The translations under genes and the position numbers were made by a program. A model generated the notes under the pieces. It did no database searches. It was not told the DNA's origin and saw nothing but the letters and a program-made list of their open reading frames with translations. Below, one piece after another: positions 32,902-46,100 of a DNA stretch of 64,000 bases (position 1 is its first letter; every line of letters starts with the position of its first letter). Source of the stretch: Theristus sp. LFF4_11 (taxonomy: Eukaryota > Nematoda > Chromadorea > Monhysterida > Xyalidae); assembly GCA_030248135.1 (NCBI GenBank), contig JASANC010000136.1, positions 1 through 64,000 on the forward strand. The letters are read 5' to 3'.

Positions 32902-34198
32902 GACTTTCGTCGATTAGCGTGATTGTCTGAATGACTTCTGTTTTGTTTTTGTTGTTGTTTTGTTTAGCTTGAGTTATACCAGAGCACACGGTGTTGGACG
33001 CTACTGATTGGGTGCATTTTTGAACTGTGCTCGTCGTGTACTGCTATGGATACAGCCATTTAGCATGTTACTACCCACCCATTCATGTGTCTTTCAGCAA
33101 TTTGGATGTCGCGACAAATATGGTGGTGGTTGAAAAAGTGAACACGTGTGTGTGCATTGTAATACTGGTGAAAAATGTAGTGATTTCAAGAAAAATTGTG
33201 TCGCCAGTGTTGCATCATAGGTGCATTCATTTTAAACCATTACTGGATCGTCGCGACTGCAAGTGCTGAACATAGAATGTGTTCTTGTGATTTATTTGAG
33301 TTTTTGAACGCATGGCTATTCGTGATTTTGATGCTAGACGATTTTTTATTGCTTTTGATTGTTTGTTGTGTTATCATCATTGTTCTGTTGGATTGGATTG
33401 TTACGTTTTGAGCAGTCGCGTGAAAATGGATCATGTTAGTGAGTCATTTTATTGTTTTTTTCTCACAGTCTTGTCGAAAATGAGTTGCGTGATCTGGGTG
33501 ACGTGTTATGCTGAATAGTCATAAAGTTGAACATTTTCTGATCAATTTTACAACCGGTATTTGTTTTTCGGAAAACTGGTTTGTTGAAAGAAGAAACATT
33601 GTTGTTATCAGTGCAGTGTTTGTTGCTCAAAATGTTGACAGGAAGCAATGGAAACCTGTCACACAAAACTGACGCCATTTGGAGCCATTCTTCTTGTGGA
33701 GTTGCTTTTGTTTGACAGGTTCTGATCAGCCGACTATACGTTTTTTGTTGATTGATCCTGAGGATGCTTTTGCCCACCATGCAAAAGAAACACTTCTTGT
33801 TTTTTGCAGTTTGGAATAAACAATGTTTTTCGAGCGATTGGTGTACTTCAGAAAAAAACGAAAGAAGGCGTTGCTGTTTCGCCTGATGACAACCCGACTG
33901 GTTTTCAGTATTTTTTGTGAAAAAATTTGAATGCAAAATCAATAAACACGTGTTCAAAAAGAGAAACGGGCATGTAAACAGATAACATTTTCATCCAAAG
34001 CACAGCGATTTTTTTCTTATAACTGAGTTTTTTAGTCCACAGTTGTAGGGATGTTTTTGGTTGACATGACATTCAGTCGATTCGCGAATTCTATGTAGAA
34101 TTGGAATCGGTATGGGAATCCTAAAATTTCAGGTTGCAGATGTCAGTCAGTGTGGAGAAATACAATAACAACAAAAATTATTGCTCATCAAGAATCAA
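32902..34198. other. CCT3-EPG5 intergenic spacer
   Basis: I see no gene. It should contain the CCT3 3' UTR and the EPG5 promoter and 5' UTR. An AATAAA-type word lies near 33940. A TTTCAG at about 34130, 67 bp before the EPG5 start codon, could be a 5' UTR splice acceptor. Open frames here are AT-rich and unsupported. Confidence 0.5.
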
Positions 34199-37100
34199 AT
34201 GGAGTGCCAAGCACAACCGGTGAGTGGAATTTCTTCCCAATTCTGTTTTTTTGTTGGCGAAATTTTTGAGGCTTAGTAAACTGAAGGCTTGTTCATGAAC
34301 TTGGCAGCAGTCATGTTTTCATGAATGCAAAATGAATCTATGTGAATATTCTGCAGCTGCGCAGCATGCTAATCAATTTTCAAGAAGGTATTTTTGAAAT
34401 GTGTTGGTCGTGACGCGTCACGGGACAGTATTTCTTGAATGCACATTTCAGTGGTTATTTTGGTCAGGCAAACGTGTTGCAGCCAATCGCCGTGCAAGTA
34501 TTGCGAATTTCATTTTTTTGCTAGAAAAAGCCAAAACGTCGCGCGCGTAATCGTGAACGAACGACCGATCATCTGAATAAAGTGCTGCATCGATCGTCGA
34601 CCGCTGAAACGTCGGTTGATTGTGAAACAGCCAATCAGCGTGAAGCGGAGGAAACTGTGCAAGAGAATGCGGATCAAGATGATGAGGTTGCGGTTGTTGT
34701 GTTGTTTTGGTGTTTTTTGGGGGTTTCTAATGGGTTTGGTTTTTTCACAATTTTTTCACTCAATAGTAATTTTTTATGTCCATAGTAAACTACAAAATTT
34801 GAAGCCTGCGAAATCGTTTGCATCAAAAATCTCCTAGCTGCGGTTTTTTTTCTTCCAGACCGCAGATAAACAAGCGGCAACCAGTGTCCGGTCGACCCCG
34901 ACGCCGCCACCTCTACCACCGCACGGCGCGAAACCGGAGCCGCAAAACGTGACGCAACTTGAAAACCAATCGGAAATCGTCGAAGAATGCGTGGAAAACG
35001 CGAAAACTCGCGAGGCTGACGATCGAATTGCCGAATCTGCCAGTGTCGGTGCGAACGAAACGCCACCAGTGACCGCTGAAGCCGAGATAATTCGCGAGAC
35101 AACTCTTCAATATCAAGAAATAGTGGAAGAGAAACCAGTGGCTTCAATTGCCACTGATTTTATTGTCGAGAACACTGACCGTTCAACGCAATTCCAGTCG
35201 TCAAGTGCCGAGATTGCAATGCCAGCGGTTGAAAATCACGAACTTTCAAAAACCGTTCCCCTCAGCGAGATCAAAGCAACGGAAAAAACAGTCACTATGT
35301 CAGCGTCGAGTTCGGTTAAATCGAAATCGGAGTCAATTGAAGTTCAGCCACCGGTTCATTACCCCGAGCTTCCAGCGGTCTCCGCTGATTTTGAATCGAA
35401 AGAACTGCCGAAAATCGCGCAGTTTTCCAGGTATGTAAGTAGGGATTCGCGATTTTTTGTATAATCTTCTAGTCTGAAGACACTGCACTCTGTTAATATA
35501 ACTATAAATATAACACAGTGATGTTGCACACAGTCATAAACAAACACACTGGCACACGGCACACGACACTGTCACCGTTTGTGTGCCTGTTTGTAACCGC
35601 ACCATTACAGTGCTATTAACCACAGAAAAACCCGTGTGCCCAAGCCCATCCAGCAAATGGGTTTCATCATCAATAACCGTTTGATTTCCGATCTTTTTTG
35701 TGCGCAAACTTGTTTTTCTCAAAGTCGAAAAAAGCTATTTTCAGGCCACTAATCACCGCCGAGTTGCCCAGTTCCTCTTCGTCGGCTCCACCAATCGAAG
35801 ATCAGACAGACTCGAAGTGCGTGGATCGACTGCTGTCCGAAGAGCAGTTGAGAGCGTTTTACATGAACGAGAGACTGGAGCTGATTGACGACTTCGTCGA
35901 GGTGTTTGTGCATGTGAGCGGCTGTTTTCTTGTTGGAACCAGTTTGTGTTGCAGATTTGCTGGTGATCGTTTGAGAAGAGTTTGGTATTTTCGGATTTTT
36001 GGAACCGATCGAGGGACTTAGAAATTTAGAATTTTCAAACAGTTAACCCTAATCTAATCCAAAACCAGAACGAAATCCAACCGTCGCCGACGGACGCGCT
36101 GTTCGAGCTGCTCGGCAGGTACAGCACGCTCGAGGCGAAGCTGGAAACGCGAGACGCCGAACTGCGAACGCTCGAGGAGAAATGCGCGAACGTGCAGAAA
36201 TCGTTGTGGCAGACGCAGCAGCGGGTCGCAAAGAAAACGGTAAGAAAACGGGCCACCCTTTCTTTTCTGCGTCTTAATCAGACCAGACCAGCTCGAGAGG
36301 CCGAGACGAGGTGTAAATTCTTGCAGTCAGTCGAGTGTGTGCTTCTCTGTTTGAAGACAAATCCGCCGGTAGTTTGTTGAATTGTTGCTGGTGCGGTTCG
36401 TGAGACCCGTTTCAGACAAACGGTGACTTAGTCGCTCTTCACATGGCGAGGTGTATTGGCTCACCACCAGTGTGCGGGTGCTGGCCCGTCATTCATATCC
36501 CAGAAGCCACCAGAGTGTGGCACCTTTGTGGTTTCTCAAATCTTTGGGGGCGCGCGAATGAAAAAACAACAATGGAAGCGTTGATTGTATTGTTTTTTGC
36601 GCAGGGCCAATGCGGCGACGGGCGCGCGGCCGCTGGCACGGCGATCTATGAGACGGCCGAGTACCGCACTGAGGGCACGGGCGAACTGAAGAGCGCACTG
36701 CGCGAGTGGCGCACCGCCGCGGTGCAGGTGGGCGCGTGTTTGGTCTGAAAAGCGTAACAAGCGTTCCAAAACGGTTCTGTTCCACCCACACTCATCATAT
36801 CGGTGCGAGTTTCACGTGTTTATTTGCGTGAAAAACACACTTTCTCACGCCCATTCACCTTTTCACACGCTCTCAAACTTTGTTTTGTTATTGTCGCCTT
36901 CACGTGGCGAGGGTATTGGCGCACGGGATGGTGAGCCGTCCGTTTCCCCTAAACCCGCCGAGGTTAGGTACTCGTCAGATTTTCGAAATCGGCGCAGGGG
37001 CATGCTCCAACTAATTTCCACTTTCAGCAACGTGCCGTCGTCGCGGCGATGTGTCAGGCGGTGGAGATCCAATGTTGCTGGCAGATTCAAAGCGCCGTAC

Positions 37101-40100
37101 GACAATTTGAAATGGAAAACTCACTGGACTCGCCTGGAACTCAGCGTTGCCCGCAACCGGATGTCACACGTGAGGCTGCAGTGCAGTGTTGCATTTGTTT
37201 CTTTGTTTTTAGTTTTGTGAGTTCAACTGATTGGTTGTATTTGAGTTCTGGTAGTTTTCTGATTGGTTGGTTGGTTGGTTGGTTGTTTTGAGGCTGGCGA
37301 GTCGTCACTTAACTCAGCTGGGCGTTACGCCGACAGCTGCATGGCATTAGCAAGCCAACGAAATTGTATAGAGGCTCTCTGCAGTCCGTCAACAGTATCG
37401 GATGATGCATCCCTCGCGAAAACTGACTATTCTGATGGAACAGAAATGATTTTAAATTTTCAAATCGACATTCTTCCAGTATACCTGAACGTGCCGTTGG
37501 AAGTGCGCGATCAGCCGAGTCGTAGTCGCCTGCGATTTAGCCTGAGCGTTCTCTTCTACTACCTTCGACAGCCTTCATTGCCGTCTCGCTTTGTCGCCGA
37601 CGTGAAACGATGGATATTGCAAGCGGTATGATGAGCTATTTTTCCAAATTTTGTAACTCCCCCATAGATGTCAAAAATCGTGAGGCACCGCTTCTAAACG
37701 TCGGTGCTTTAGATTGGTAGAGCATTGCTCAGCTCAAGTGTAGCTTGTTCAGTGTGTAGCAGATGTGAACTAAAAGAAACAAATCCGTAGAATTTCGCAA
37801 TTGACAAAAGTGGGTGGTTGCAGTCAGAGTGTGAAAACATCTCGTCTATTTATACAGCTAAAATTCCCATCGCTCTGAACAAAACCAAACAAACGCAAAT
37901 AATCCCCAAATTCTGAAAAATACCCAAACCTTGACAGGGCGCCGTGCTGTTGCGCGCGTGCACCGAGTTTGACCAGATCTTCGTCATGTGCCATCTGCTG
38001 CGGTGCGGAGTGCCCATCGACGACTGGGCCGTGGGGCTGCTGAGGCCGACTGGGGTGAACGCGGTGCTGTTGGGTCAACAGGGCCCGAATCAGGCGACGC
38101 CCGGCGACTGTTGCACTCGGCAACAGATTGACCACTTTGTTGCGCTCGCCTACATGCTGCTGAGTCCGGTCAGGTGAGCGCGAGATGAATTTTGGGCTCT
38201 TAGTTGCGGTTTTTGTGAGTTTTCTCTCTCAATTGTTGCTTTTTATTAGGTTTTTGAAGGTTGTTGATTCAAGAGACCTCTAGGAACACACCGATTTCAA
38301 GCACAAGTTCACTTTCGGCTCAACGCAGTGGGTTACTGTTGCTCATTCAAGTTTATTCAGTTGTAGTTGATTTTCCGTAAATGTCCATGTTTCGCTCAAA
38401 TTCTCAGCAAACGTGAGGAATTCCTGAAAAGCTGCATCGCGCATTCGCAATCAAACGACAACGCGTGGACGATCGTGGATGAAGAAGGCGAAGATGTTCG
38501 TTGACTTTCTGACTGCTTGCTTCTTCTGTCTCGAGTTGTTTTTTTAAACTTGTTCAGTTTCCACTGCGGAGCGGAGACCTCATGTTGCGTTCGTTTCAAC
38601 TGCGAGGGTTCTCTGTGAATATTTTTTTGGGCTGAAAAGTGGCGTCGCCGCGAGATGGTGTTTCTATGGGTCACGAAACGAGAACTAGATACAAGGCAGT
38701 CCCAGGGCAAACCCAAATGACGAGACGATAACGGGACAGGTTTCGTGACAACCCTACCGAAAACCATTCACAATTCACAAGCAACCTTTCATTCAGGCCG
38801 ACTCACATCTGTACGCGACTCGCGACGCTGACTTGGTGGCGTTGATTGGACAGTTCTCGTTTGATCAACTGTACGCGAACGTGCTGAGCCACTGGGCGAA
38901 GTCGGGTCAGTGTTTTTCTTTGTTTGAACTTTGTTCTAATGTTGAAATGTTCAAATTTGTACTACAAATCATGAGTTATTCGAAGTTTGTTCAAATAGTG
39001 AATTGTTCAGATCGGTTGAAATTTACGTAATTGTTGGAATTTCCACTGAATAATGCTGAATTCGACTTTGTCGAACTACTCCGAACGTTCGATTGGTATT
39101 CATATTTAAAAATTTTGAAAAAATGATTTTTGATTTTCGATCAAATGATGCTTGCAATAAAGTCGTTGTAGGTTCCTAATCCTAAATCTAATCCTAATCC
39201 TAAGCCAAGCCTTTTTTATAAGGTGAAAAAGGATCAAATTGGTTTTCGCATTTTTTTCTTTCCTGTGTTAAAGAGGAAGAGGACCACCTCCACCGTACAT
39301 GTACTTTTAAATATGAAGCCGTACGCGAACGTTCAAGTCGTGGTTCCACGTGCGCCCGTTTCAGCGCAGGCCACGCACACTTTTTTCTGCAGACCACGTC
39401 GATCACGCGTCCGTGTTGAGTCTGTTCGCGTTCCAGTTGACGCTGATGAAAGTGTTGCACGACGGCATACAAACGTACAATCGGCCGCAGTACACGCAGT
39501 TCTGCAAGCGAGTCGCGCACATTCTCCGGTGAGCGAACGTTACATGATGTTTTTTACTGCAACTATGATGTTTTATTTTCGTCCCGAGACTCAATGCGCG
39601 TATAGATAAGGTAAATAAACAGTTTCATGCGTAACCCGGGAACTCAAAATTGGCAAAGTGAACCCGAGTCGAGTCGAGTAAACAGAGGCCGAATCCCGAG
39701 TCACTTTTGATTTTGAATTGCCAAAAAAGATATTGAAAACAGTTTCCTTCTGCGTCTGCACACGCACTAAGTCGCAGAATCTAAGAAAACAACTGATAAT
39801 AGAGTTTCACAATCGCAGACAAGGCGTCCGCTACGTTGCCGAGTACTGGCAATGTGTGCGATCGATGCTACCGCTGCAACCGACCGGTGTTGTCGATCTG
39901 CAAGCAGAGTTCGATCGGTTGCTGCTGTTCGCTGTGCACTGTCTCCTCACCACGCCGGAGTGGGTTTGGTTTTGGTTGTGGAAATGATGACTGGGAAATT
40001 GGTTGATTGATGGATTGACTCGCTAATTCACCGCACGAATTCGCCCATTACGCACGTTTTTGTTTGTTTGTTGGTTTTTCATGAGAGAAACAGACTTATT

Positions 40101-43100
40101 CTTTTGATCATGGCGTGAGCTATGGAAATCGAACGCTGAGCGTTCGTTCTTTGCATGCTAACTGTTCAGCTGATTGGCTATGGTGAAATTTGTAGTGCCG
40201 ACTCGATTGGTTACCGCACACTCCTGGTTACATACCGTATTACCTCTATTAAACCCAAACCCAAAACAAAAAACCCCCAAAAGGGGGGGGGAAGAAAAAA
40301 AAAAAAAAAAAAAAAAAAAAAGGGGGGAGAAAAAGAAGAATAAAGAGAAAAGGGAAAATGGAGGGAAAAACATAGTAGACACGCATTCAGTAAGATAGAT
40401 CAGTGGGTGTTTGAAAACTTTGTGAACCGAGATTAACCAAAGGTAAAGTGAATTGAAAACAGGCCAACTCAAACAACAAATCGCTTTTCGCCCCGCTGCA
40501 GACTCGGCATCTGGCAGTTCCTTGTCGACCTGCCGTACGCGCAGGCATCGCCGGTGTGTCTCGATCGTGCGCAGTTGCTGTTTCGCTCGGCAGATGGCTT
40601 TCGATTCGGCGTGCTGTGCACGATGCAGCCGACAGAGCTGGAGCAGCATTTGAATGGTTCGTGGTCGGGTTCGGGATTTTGTGGTGTTTTTGGTAACCTG
40701 ACTGCCCTCGACCCGATTTACTAAACCTAGAGGTTTTTGAGATCGGGACGGGTAACCACATGTTGTGAGACCCGCACTGTCTTGGAGCCACCGCACCAGT
40801 GATCTCAGCCCCGATGTCGGGGGGGGGGGGGTTCGGTGGCCTGCGGTTGCTATACCCCGATGGCCTCGAAGGGGTGTTTCCTTCTCGTAAGGCCATTCAT
40901 TACCCGTTATCGACGGTGTGGTGAACCGCGGTGCCGCGATGCGATGCGCACGCCCGACGGAGGATCAATTTGCGGCATTGTAATGTGCGCCACGGTTCAC
41001 CACACCGTCGCACGCGGATATGGCTCAGGCTCGGGCATATTTTCTCTTTTCTCCGTGCCGCAGACCAGGCGACTCTGGCGACTCGTCTCTCCGATCTCAC
41101 CTCGACCGACGGCGTCTACCTGATCTCGAGCTTGAACGCGGTCGCGATCGCCAGCTGCACTCAGTCGACGGCGACGGCGGAGCGAATCGTGCGACAGTTG
41201 TTTCACATCTGTTTCGTCTCTATCGCCAGTCGACAAGAGTACGCGAAGATCGGCAGCGAATCGATGGCGGCGACGCTGCAGAAACGGCCGGCCATGTTGG
41301 GCACGATTTTGAAATTGCTCGATCGCAATGTCGACCACTTGGGCGAGGTGCGACGTGTGTTTCCATGTGATTGTCAGTCTACGTCAATCATATGCAACTA
41401 GCTGATTGGTTGGTGACCGGGTCATGTGTGCTTTCTGCGGAGAACATGGCATGCATGCACTCCACCTCCACTGCAATGCCCGCACAGAAAACATGTACGC
41501 ATGTGATCACCAACCAATCAGCTGATTGCATATGATCATGATATCCAAATGGACTGGAAACCGTTTAATCCTTGAAATAAATGGGTGGGAGCAGCATGTC
41601 TATTTGGTATTTGAGGCTAAAAAATCCTAACTTCACTTCACACCATACAATCAAACTTTTCAGTTGTCCGTTCAATTTGCAAATTGGACAACCTTTCTCC
41701 AGACAATTTTCAATGCCCGATTCTTTCATCACGCTTTCCATTCCATCTACAAACCCTACTTGCTCCCCCATTTCAGTTCCTGACCGCTCCACTGTCCCTG
41801 GCGCGCCTGTCCCCGTGCCAACCGTCGGTGGCCGACATTCAGTTGCTCGGCAAATGGCTCGTCAGTCGATCGCCCTCGCACGAACTGAACAAATTGGCCC
41901 GCGTCGTGTTGTCCTCCTTGAATTGGGCGCCCGATTTCGCGCAGTACTCGGCCTCGATTCAGACGAATGTTCGTGCGTCCAGCAGCATTCAAGAGGAGTC
42001 GCTGTGGTTGAGCGTCGCTGTGCATGACGTCACGTGTGACGTGCTCACCGCAGCACACCGGCAGCACTGCGCGGCCGTGAACGCGCTGCTCGGCGCAAAG
42101 AATAAGGTGGTGTTTTGGGGGGAGCACCGTTTCTGGTGGTTGTTGAGCGATCCGCTGATTGGCTGGGTTGTTTTTGTGATTGAACGCGCTGAGCTGATTG
42201 GTCGTGTCGTCTGCGGGTGTAGGAAGCTGACCACAACACACCGTGTTGAATGCGCGCGCCTTGAATGCGCGAACGATAAAATTCGTTGGGTGATGGTGAT
42301 TTTGTGGAGGACCTTTTTGGTTTTTGTTTGGTTTTCGTGCGCGTGCGACTGTTGTGGTTGTTTGTTTGCGGTACCATCTGGATGCTATGGTGAGGCGACA
42401 AGTGGATGGAGACCACCAACGGCAGAATGGGTTGCTAGGCCAGCTTTGCGAAAGCATGTGCGTGCTTTGTGCCGCGGTCCAAGTTGATGGTCCAGGGAAC
42501 AAGGGATTTCCACACAGTTTTAGACTAAATTTAGTCATGTTCTCTATGGCTTGCGCGCATTCAACTTCAAGTGTGTGTGGCAAAACGAAGCGACAAACGG
42601 ACAGGTTTCCGTTCTGCGTTTCAGGCAACGAAACTCGCGACGCGAATCACCGAAGTGGAACAGCAGTTCGACGCGTTCTGCTGGGAGATGCTGTTGAAGG
42701 TGAAGATTCGCCCCGTTACTGAGATTGTAAGTGCGGATTTTTTTCTTTTTCCGTTTTGCTTTTGTGGTGTTATCTCCCCTCTCCCGCCCCCACCGTTCCA
42801 GAAACTCAAATATGCGAAATTCTTCGGGTTATGTCTATGTGGAGTTCGGCTAGCCCCCTGCGAGCAAATCGAAGCCGCCACCACGAGATGGTTGGACAAC
42901 AGTGAGGTGTCCCGCTGATTACACTGTGAAACGTCGCCTCCGTGGCTCGGTGGTTAGCACGTTCGCCTTCAACTCAGAAGGTGACGGGTTCGATCCCCCA
43001 CGGAGGATGACAAACTGCCGCCAGTGTAGCTCTCTACTCTAATAACTACACTGGTTTTCAACTAAAGCTTTCGGATTCGCTGCCCTGCGGGGATATAGCG

Positions 43101-46100
43101 ACCGCAGGCCACCGAAACCGAAATCAGGCTAAGATCACTGGTGCCCCCAGGACAGAGCGGGGCTTAGAGGCTGTCCCCCTCACGTGGCGAGGGTATTGGT
43201 TCCACGGGATGGTGAGCCGTCCGTTCCCCAATCCCACCGGAGTTTGGTACCTTCGGGTTTCCGGAATCGGTGGGGGGCGTGCTTCAAATATTAAAAAAAA
43301 ACACTCGATTAAAAACACGGAATCCTTCAAAAACCGAAAACTGCAGGATTACGAGCAGCTGGCACAACCGACGGTCGCGGACTCCACTGTTCATTACGTG
43401 CACATTTTGAAGCATTACATTTTATCGTAAGTGCATTTCTGACATATCGGTTTGCACTTGCATTGAATGAACAATTCGATTTTCAATTTTATTTGAACAT
43501 TCTGACCAGATGGAAATGACAACCTGTTTTCAAACGAAGAACATTGACTTGCGATCCCAAAGCAACCGTTTCAGAGTCGACTTACTGGAGCGCCATGGTG
43601 TACCATTGTTGAGCGGACTATTGGATGGCGGCTGCTTTGCAGCTGTGATCAATTTGATCGGAACAATTGTGCTCACTCATCCGTCGGAAATTGAGCGGCT
43701 CGCCAGAACGACAAAGTGAGTGTTTTGTTTCGGGCGTTTTTTTTTAAATTTATTTCGAATCCTGACCGGTTTCCGAAATCCGAAGGTACTAAATTTCGGC
43801 TTTCGGGTGCACGGCGTAAAGGTGCCATCGGCCGATGCTCTCGCAACGAAAGGAAAGGGGGACGTTTATAGGGGGCATCTCATCCAGGCCCCGCCCTATC
43901 CTGCGTGACATGACCAACGCACGTGCTGAAGAGCGTGCATGGGTTTCAAAATTAGTTTTGCGTTCTCATCGTTGCGGTGGAAAATTGCAGCAGATAAAAT
44001 GCTGAGTGCTGAATCTGAAAACTTTTCAGTCTGCCCGCGTGCATGGATCGATGCGTGCACGGCGACCAATCAGCGCTGTCGTCGTTGGTCGGTTGTCTCG
44101 TCGGTGATTGGTGGCCGACTGGTGGGCGGTATCTTCGAATGATACAGGCGATGATTGTGGTCAGTTTCATTCATTCATTTTGTTTCGCAAGAATGCAGGA
44201 AGCTCCGATAAAGCAGTTGAGACAGCTTGAGATACGGATACCCATAAGTCAATGTTGGCAGTGAGGAAATTGAGTGCGAGGAGCCACGGAACACTCGTAA
44301 AATGCGCATAAATAAAGGATAAAACGCGTGTGTTGCCTAAAATTACGGACATCCACTGAAATTTCCAATTGCCAACTGTAACTGTAAGCTTGCAGTAAAC
44401 AACCCCCCACAACACCCATCCCCCTGTCTGCAGCACCAGTTGCACAGTCGCATCCCGCTCACCAATCGCGGCCAGTTCGAGCGTGTCGTGCACGCGTGGA
44501 CGACGCTGGCGGTCGGATGTCGGCCAACGTCGTGGAACACGGACAGATCGGTGCTGGCGCTGCTGGACTCGCTCGTGCGCACGGTGACGCTGCTGCAGCC
44601 GGCTGCGCTCGCGGTCATCGCGAACACACTGGCACCCGCCTACCAGGTTGCATTCAGATGTTCACGAACGGCTTGATGGCTGGGCTGTGTGATACAAATG
44701 TGACTTGCAGTTGATTGATCGATGACTGCGAACTGACTGAGTTTGGTTGCTGACTGACCTAGGTGGTTAAGGGAGGGGATCAAAGTCCATTAAACGGTCA
44801 AAACTCGTGCAACCCGCGGCGCACCACTGTGGTCGTAAATAAATCCGCACACTCCTATCAGGCTGGTGGTTTAGAAATGGACTCATGATGACTGGCAATG
44901 GATTGAGTTTGGTGAGCGACACGTGTTTGGGGGAGTCACGAGCAAGCAGGTCTACGGCCTAAGCGTTTATTATTTTTTTCCAGACTCTCTGTGAGTCGTC
45001 GCGGCAGGCCGGACGCGGCGTGCTCGGCTGGATTTCAGGTTGGATGCGAAGTTTGTTTTCTTATAAAACATCAGAAAAGCTCACAAGTGTGCCTGCTTAT
45101 CTCCAGTTGAGCGTTGTTTGATATTCGCAAGTTGAGAAAACCCGGTCTTTTTCAAAAAAAAAAACGTCTTAAATGTTCATTTTCAAACAATATTATAAAG
45201 CCGCTTCTTCCCCGGGATTATAAAAAACAGGGTTTCCCAAGAAATCAAAACACAATCACTAATCACAATGCCAATCCATCCAAAGGTGGCGAGCCGATCG
45301 CACCGGCACTGATTCGCAGCGAGCTGATGTCGCACTGTCCGTGGTTTGCGTTCGTTGCCATTCTCGTGGAAGGGCAACAGTTTGAGGAGCTGCACCGCAA
45401 ACTCGAGCAGGTCATGCTGAAGCACGTCACGCTCTCGTTGGAGCAGTCGTTGAAGGTTGGCACGGGGTTTTTACTTTGAATATTGTGTTGAATTTGAATA
45501 CAGCATGTTGTGCTGTTCATTACCGTCACTACTGCGGAGCGGTGTCAGTAAACGGGCACTGTGTCAGTGTTTTGAGTCAAAAATACGCTAACTAGCCCGC
45601 GAAACGGCATTTTGTTTGTTTGTTTGTCATTCTGCAGCAGGAGATGAACAACATTGCACTCACTTCAGAGAAAGTGTTCAGACAAGTATTTTCACTTGAC
45701 TTTCACCACAACCAGCTTCAATAAGTGCAATGTTTTGCTCATTTTCATGCTACGGCATGGCCGCTTAAACATGGCAGTTTTTTTCAGGGTGCAAGGTGCG
45801 CGCGAAATTTGAATTAAAGAAAAAAAGACGTTCAGAAACCCAATCCTGTGGCAAATTTGACGTGTTTTTAAATTGATCAATTTGTTCGTGCTATTCTGTT
45901 TCTTTTTTGTCCATAGCATACTCGAGTGGCAAATATCTTGGCATTTTGAGAAAGACAATCTCGACAAATCTCGCCTTGATGGAGAAAACAAGGACTGCCT
46001 TATTCATTCGACCGCACTGTAGTTTTGTCTCCTTTCAGAAAGCCGTCACGAAACTGGCGGTGAGTTTCGCAATCGAACGGCTTTCCTTCTATCGTTGGCT

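Larger units (their letters stand above)
34199..41347 (+). other. EPG5: EPG5 exons 1-15 (N-terminal third)
   Basis: Exons: 34199-34219, 34525-34686, 34859-35430, 35745-35913, 36069-36239, 36605-36727, 37028-37169, 37480-37625, 37938-38173, 38408-38495, 38797-38905, 39393-39528, 39819-39959, 40502-40656, 41064-41347. The third exon (572 bp) is the longest and encodes the poorly conserved N-terminal region. The fifth encodes a Glu/Lys-rich coiled coil. Introns carry M2 (35470), SINE bodies (36440, 36893, 40710 minus), element-A terminal debris (40233), repeat K (39585) and a short hairpin element (40914). Splice sites are GT-AG throughout. Confidence 0.85.

Noticed and set aside
35475..35625. 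Microsatellite explanation for the GTGTG/CACAC blocks
   Set aside because: The blocks share ordered unique words at both sides in many copies, which fits a MITE family better than independent CA repeats.
42936..43007. A functional tRNA gene
   Set aside because: The anticodon-like loop has only six bases, the first acceptor pair does not match and the T-stem has mismatches. The sequence continues into a repeat body found elsewhere, so a SINE is the better reading.
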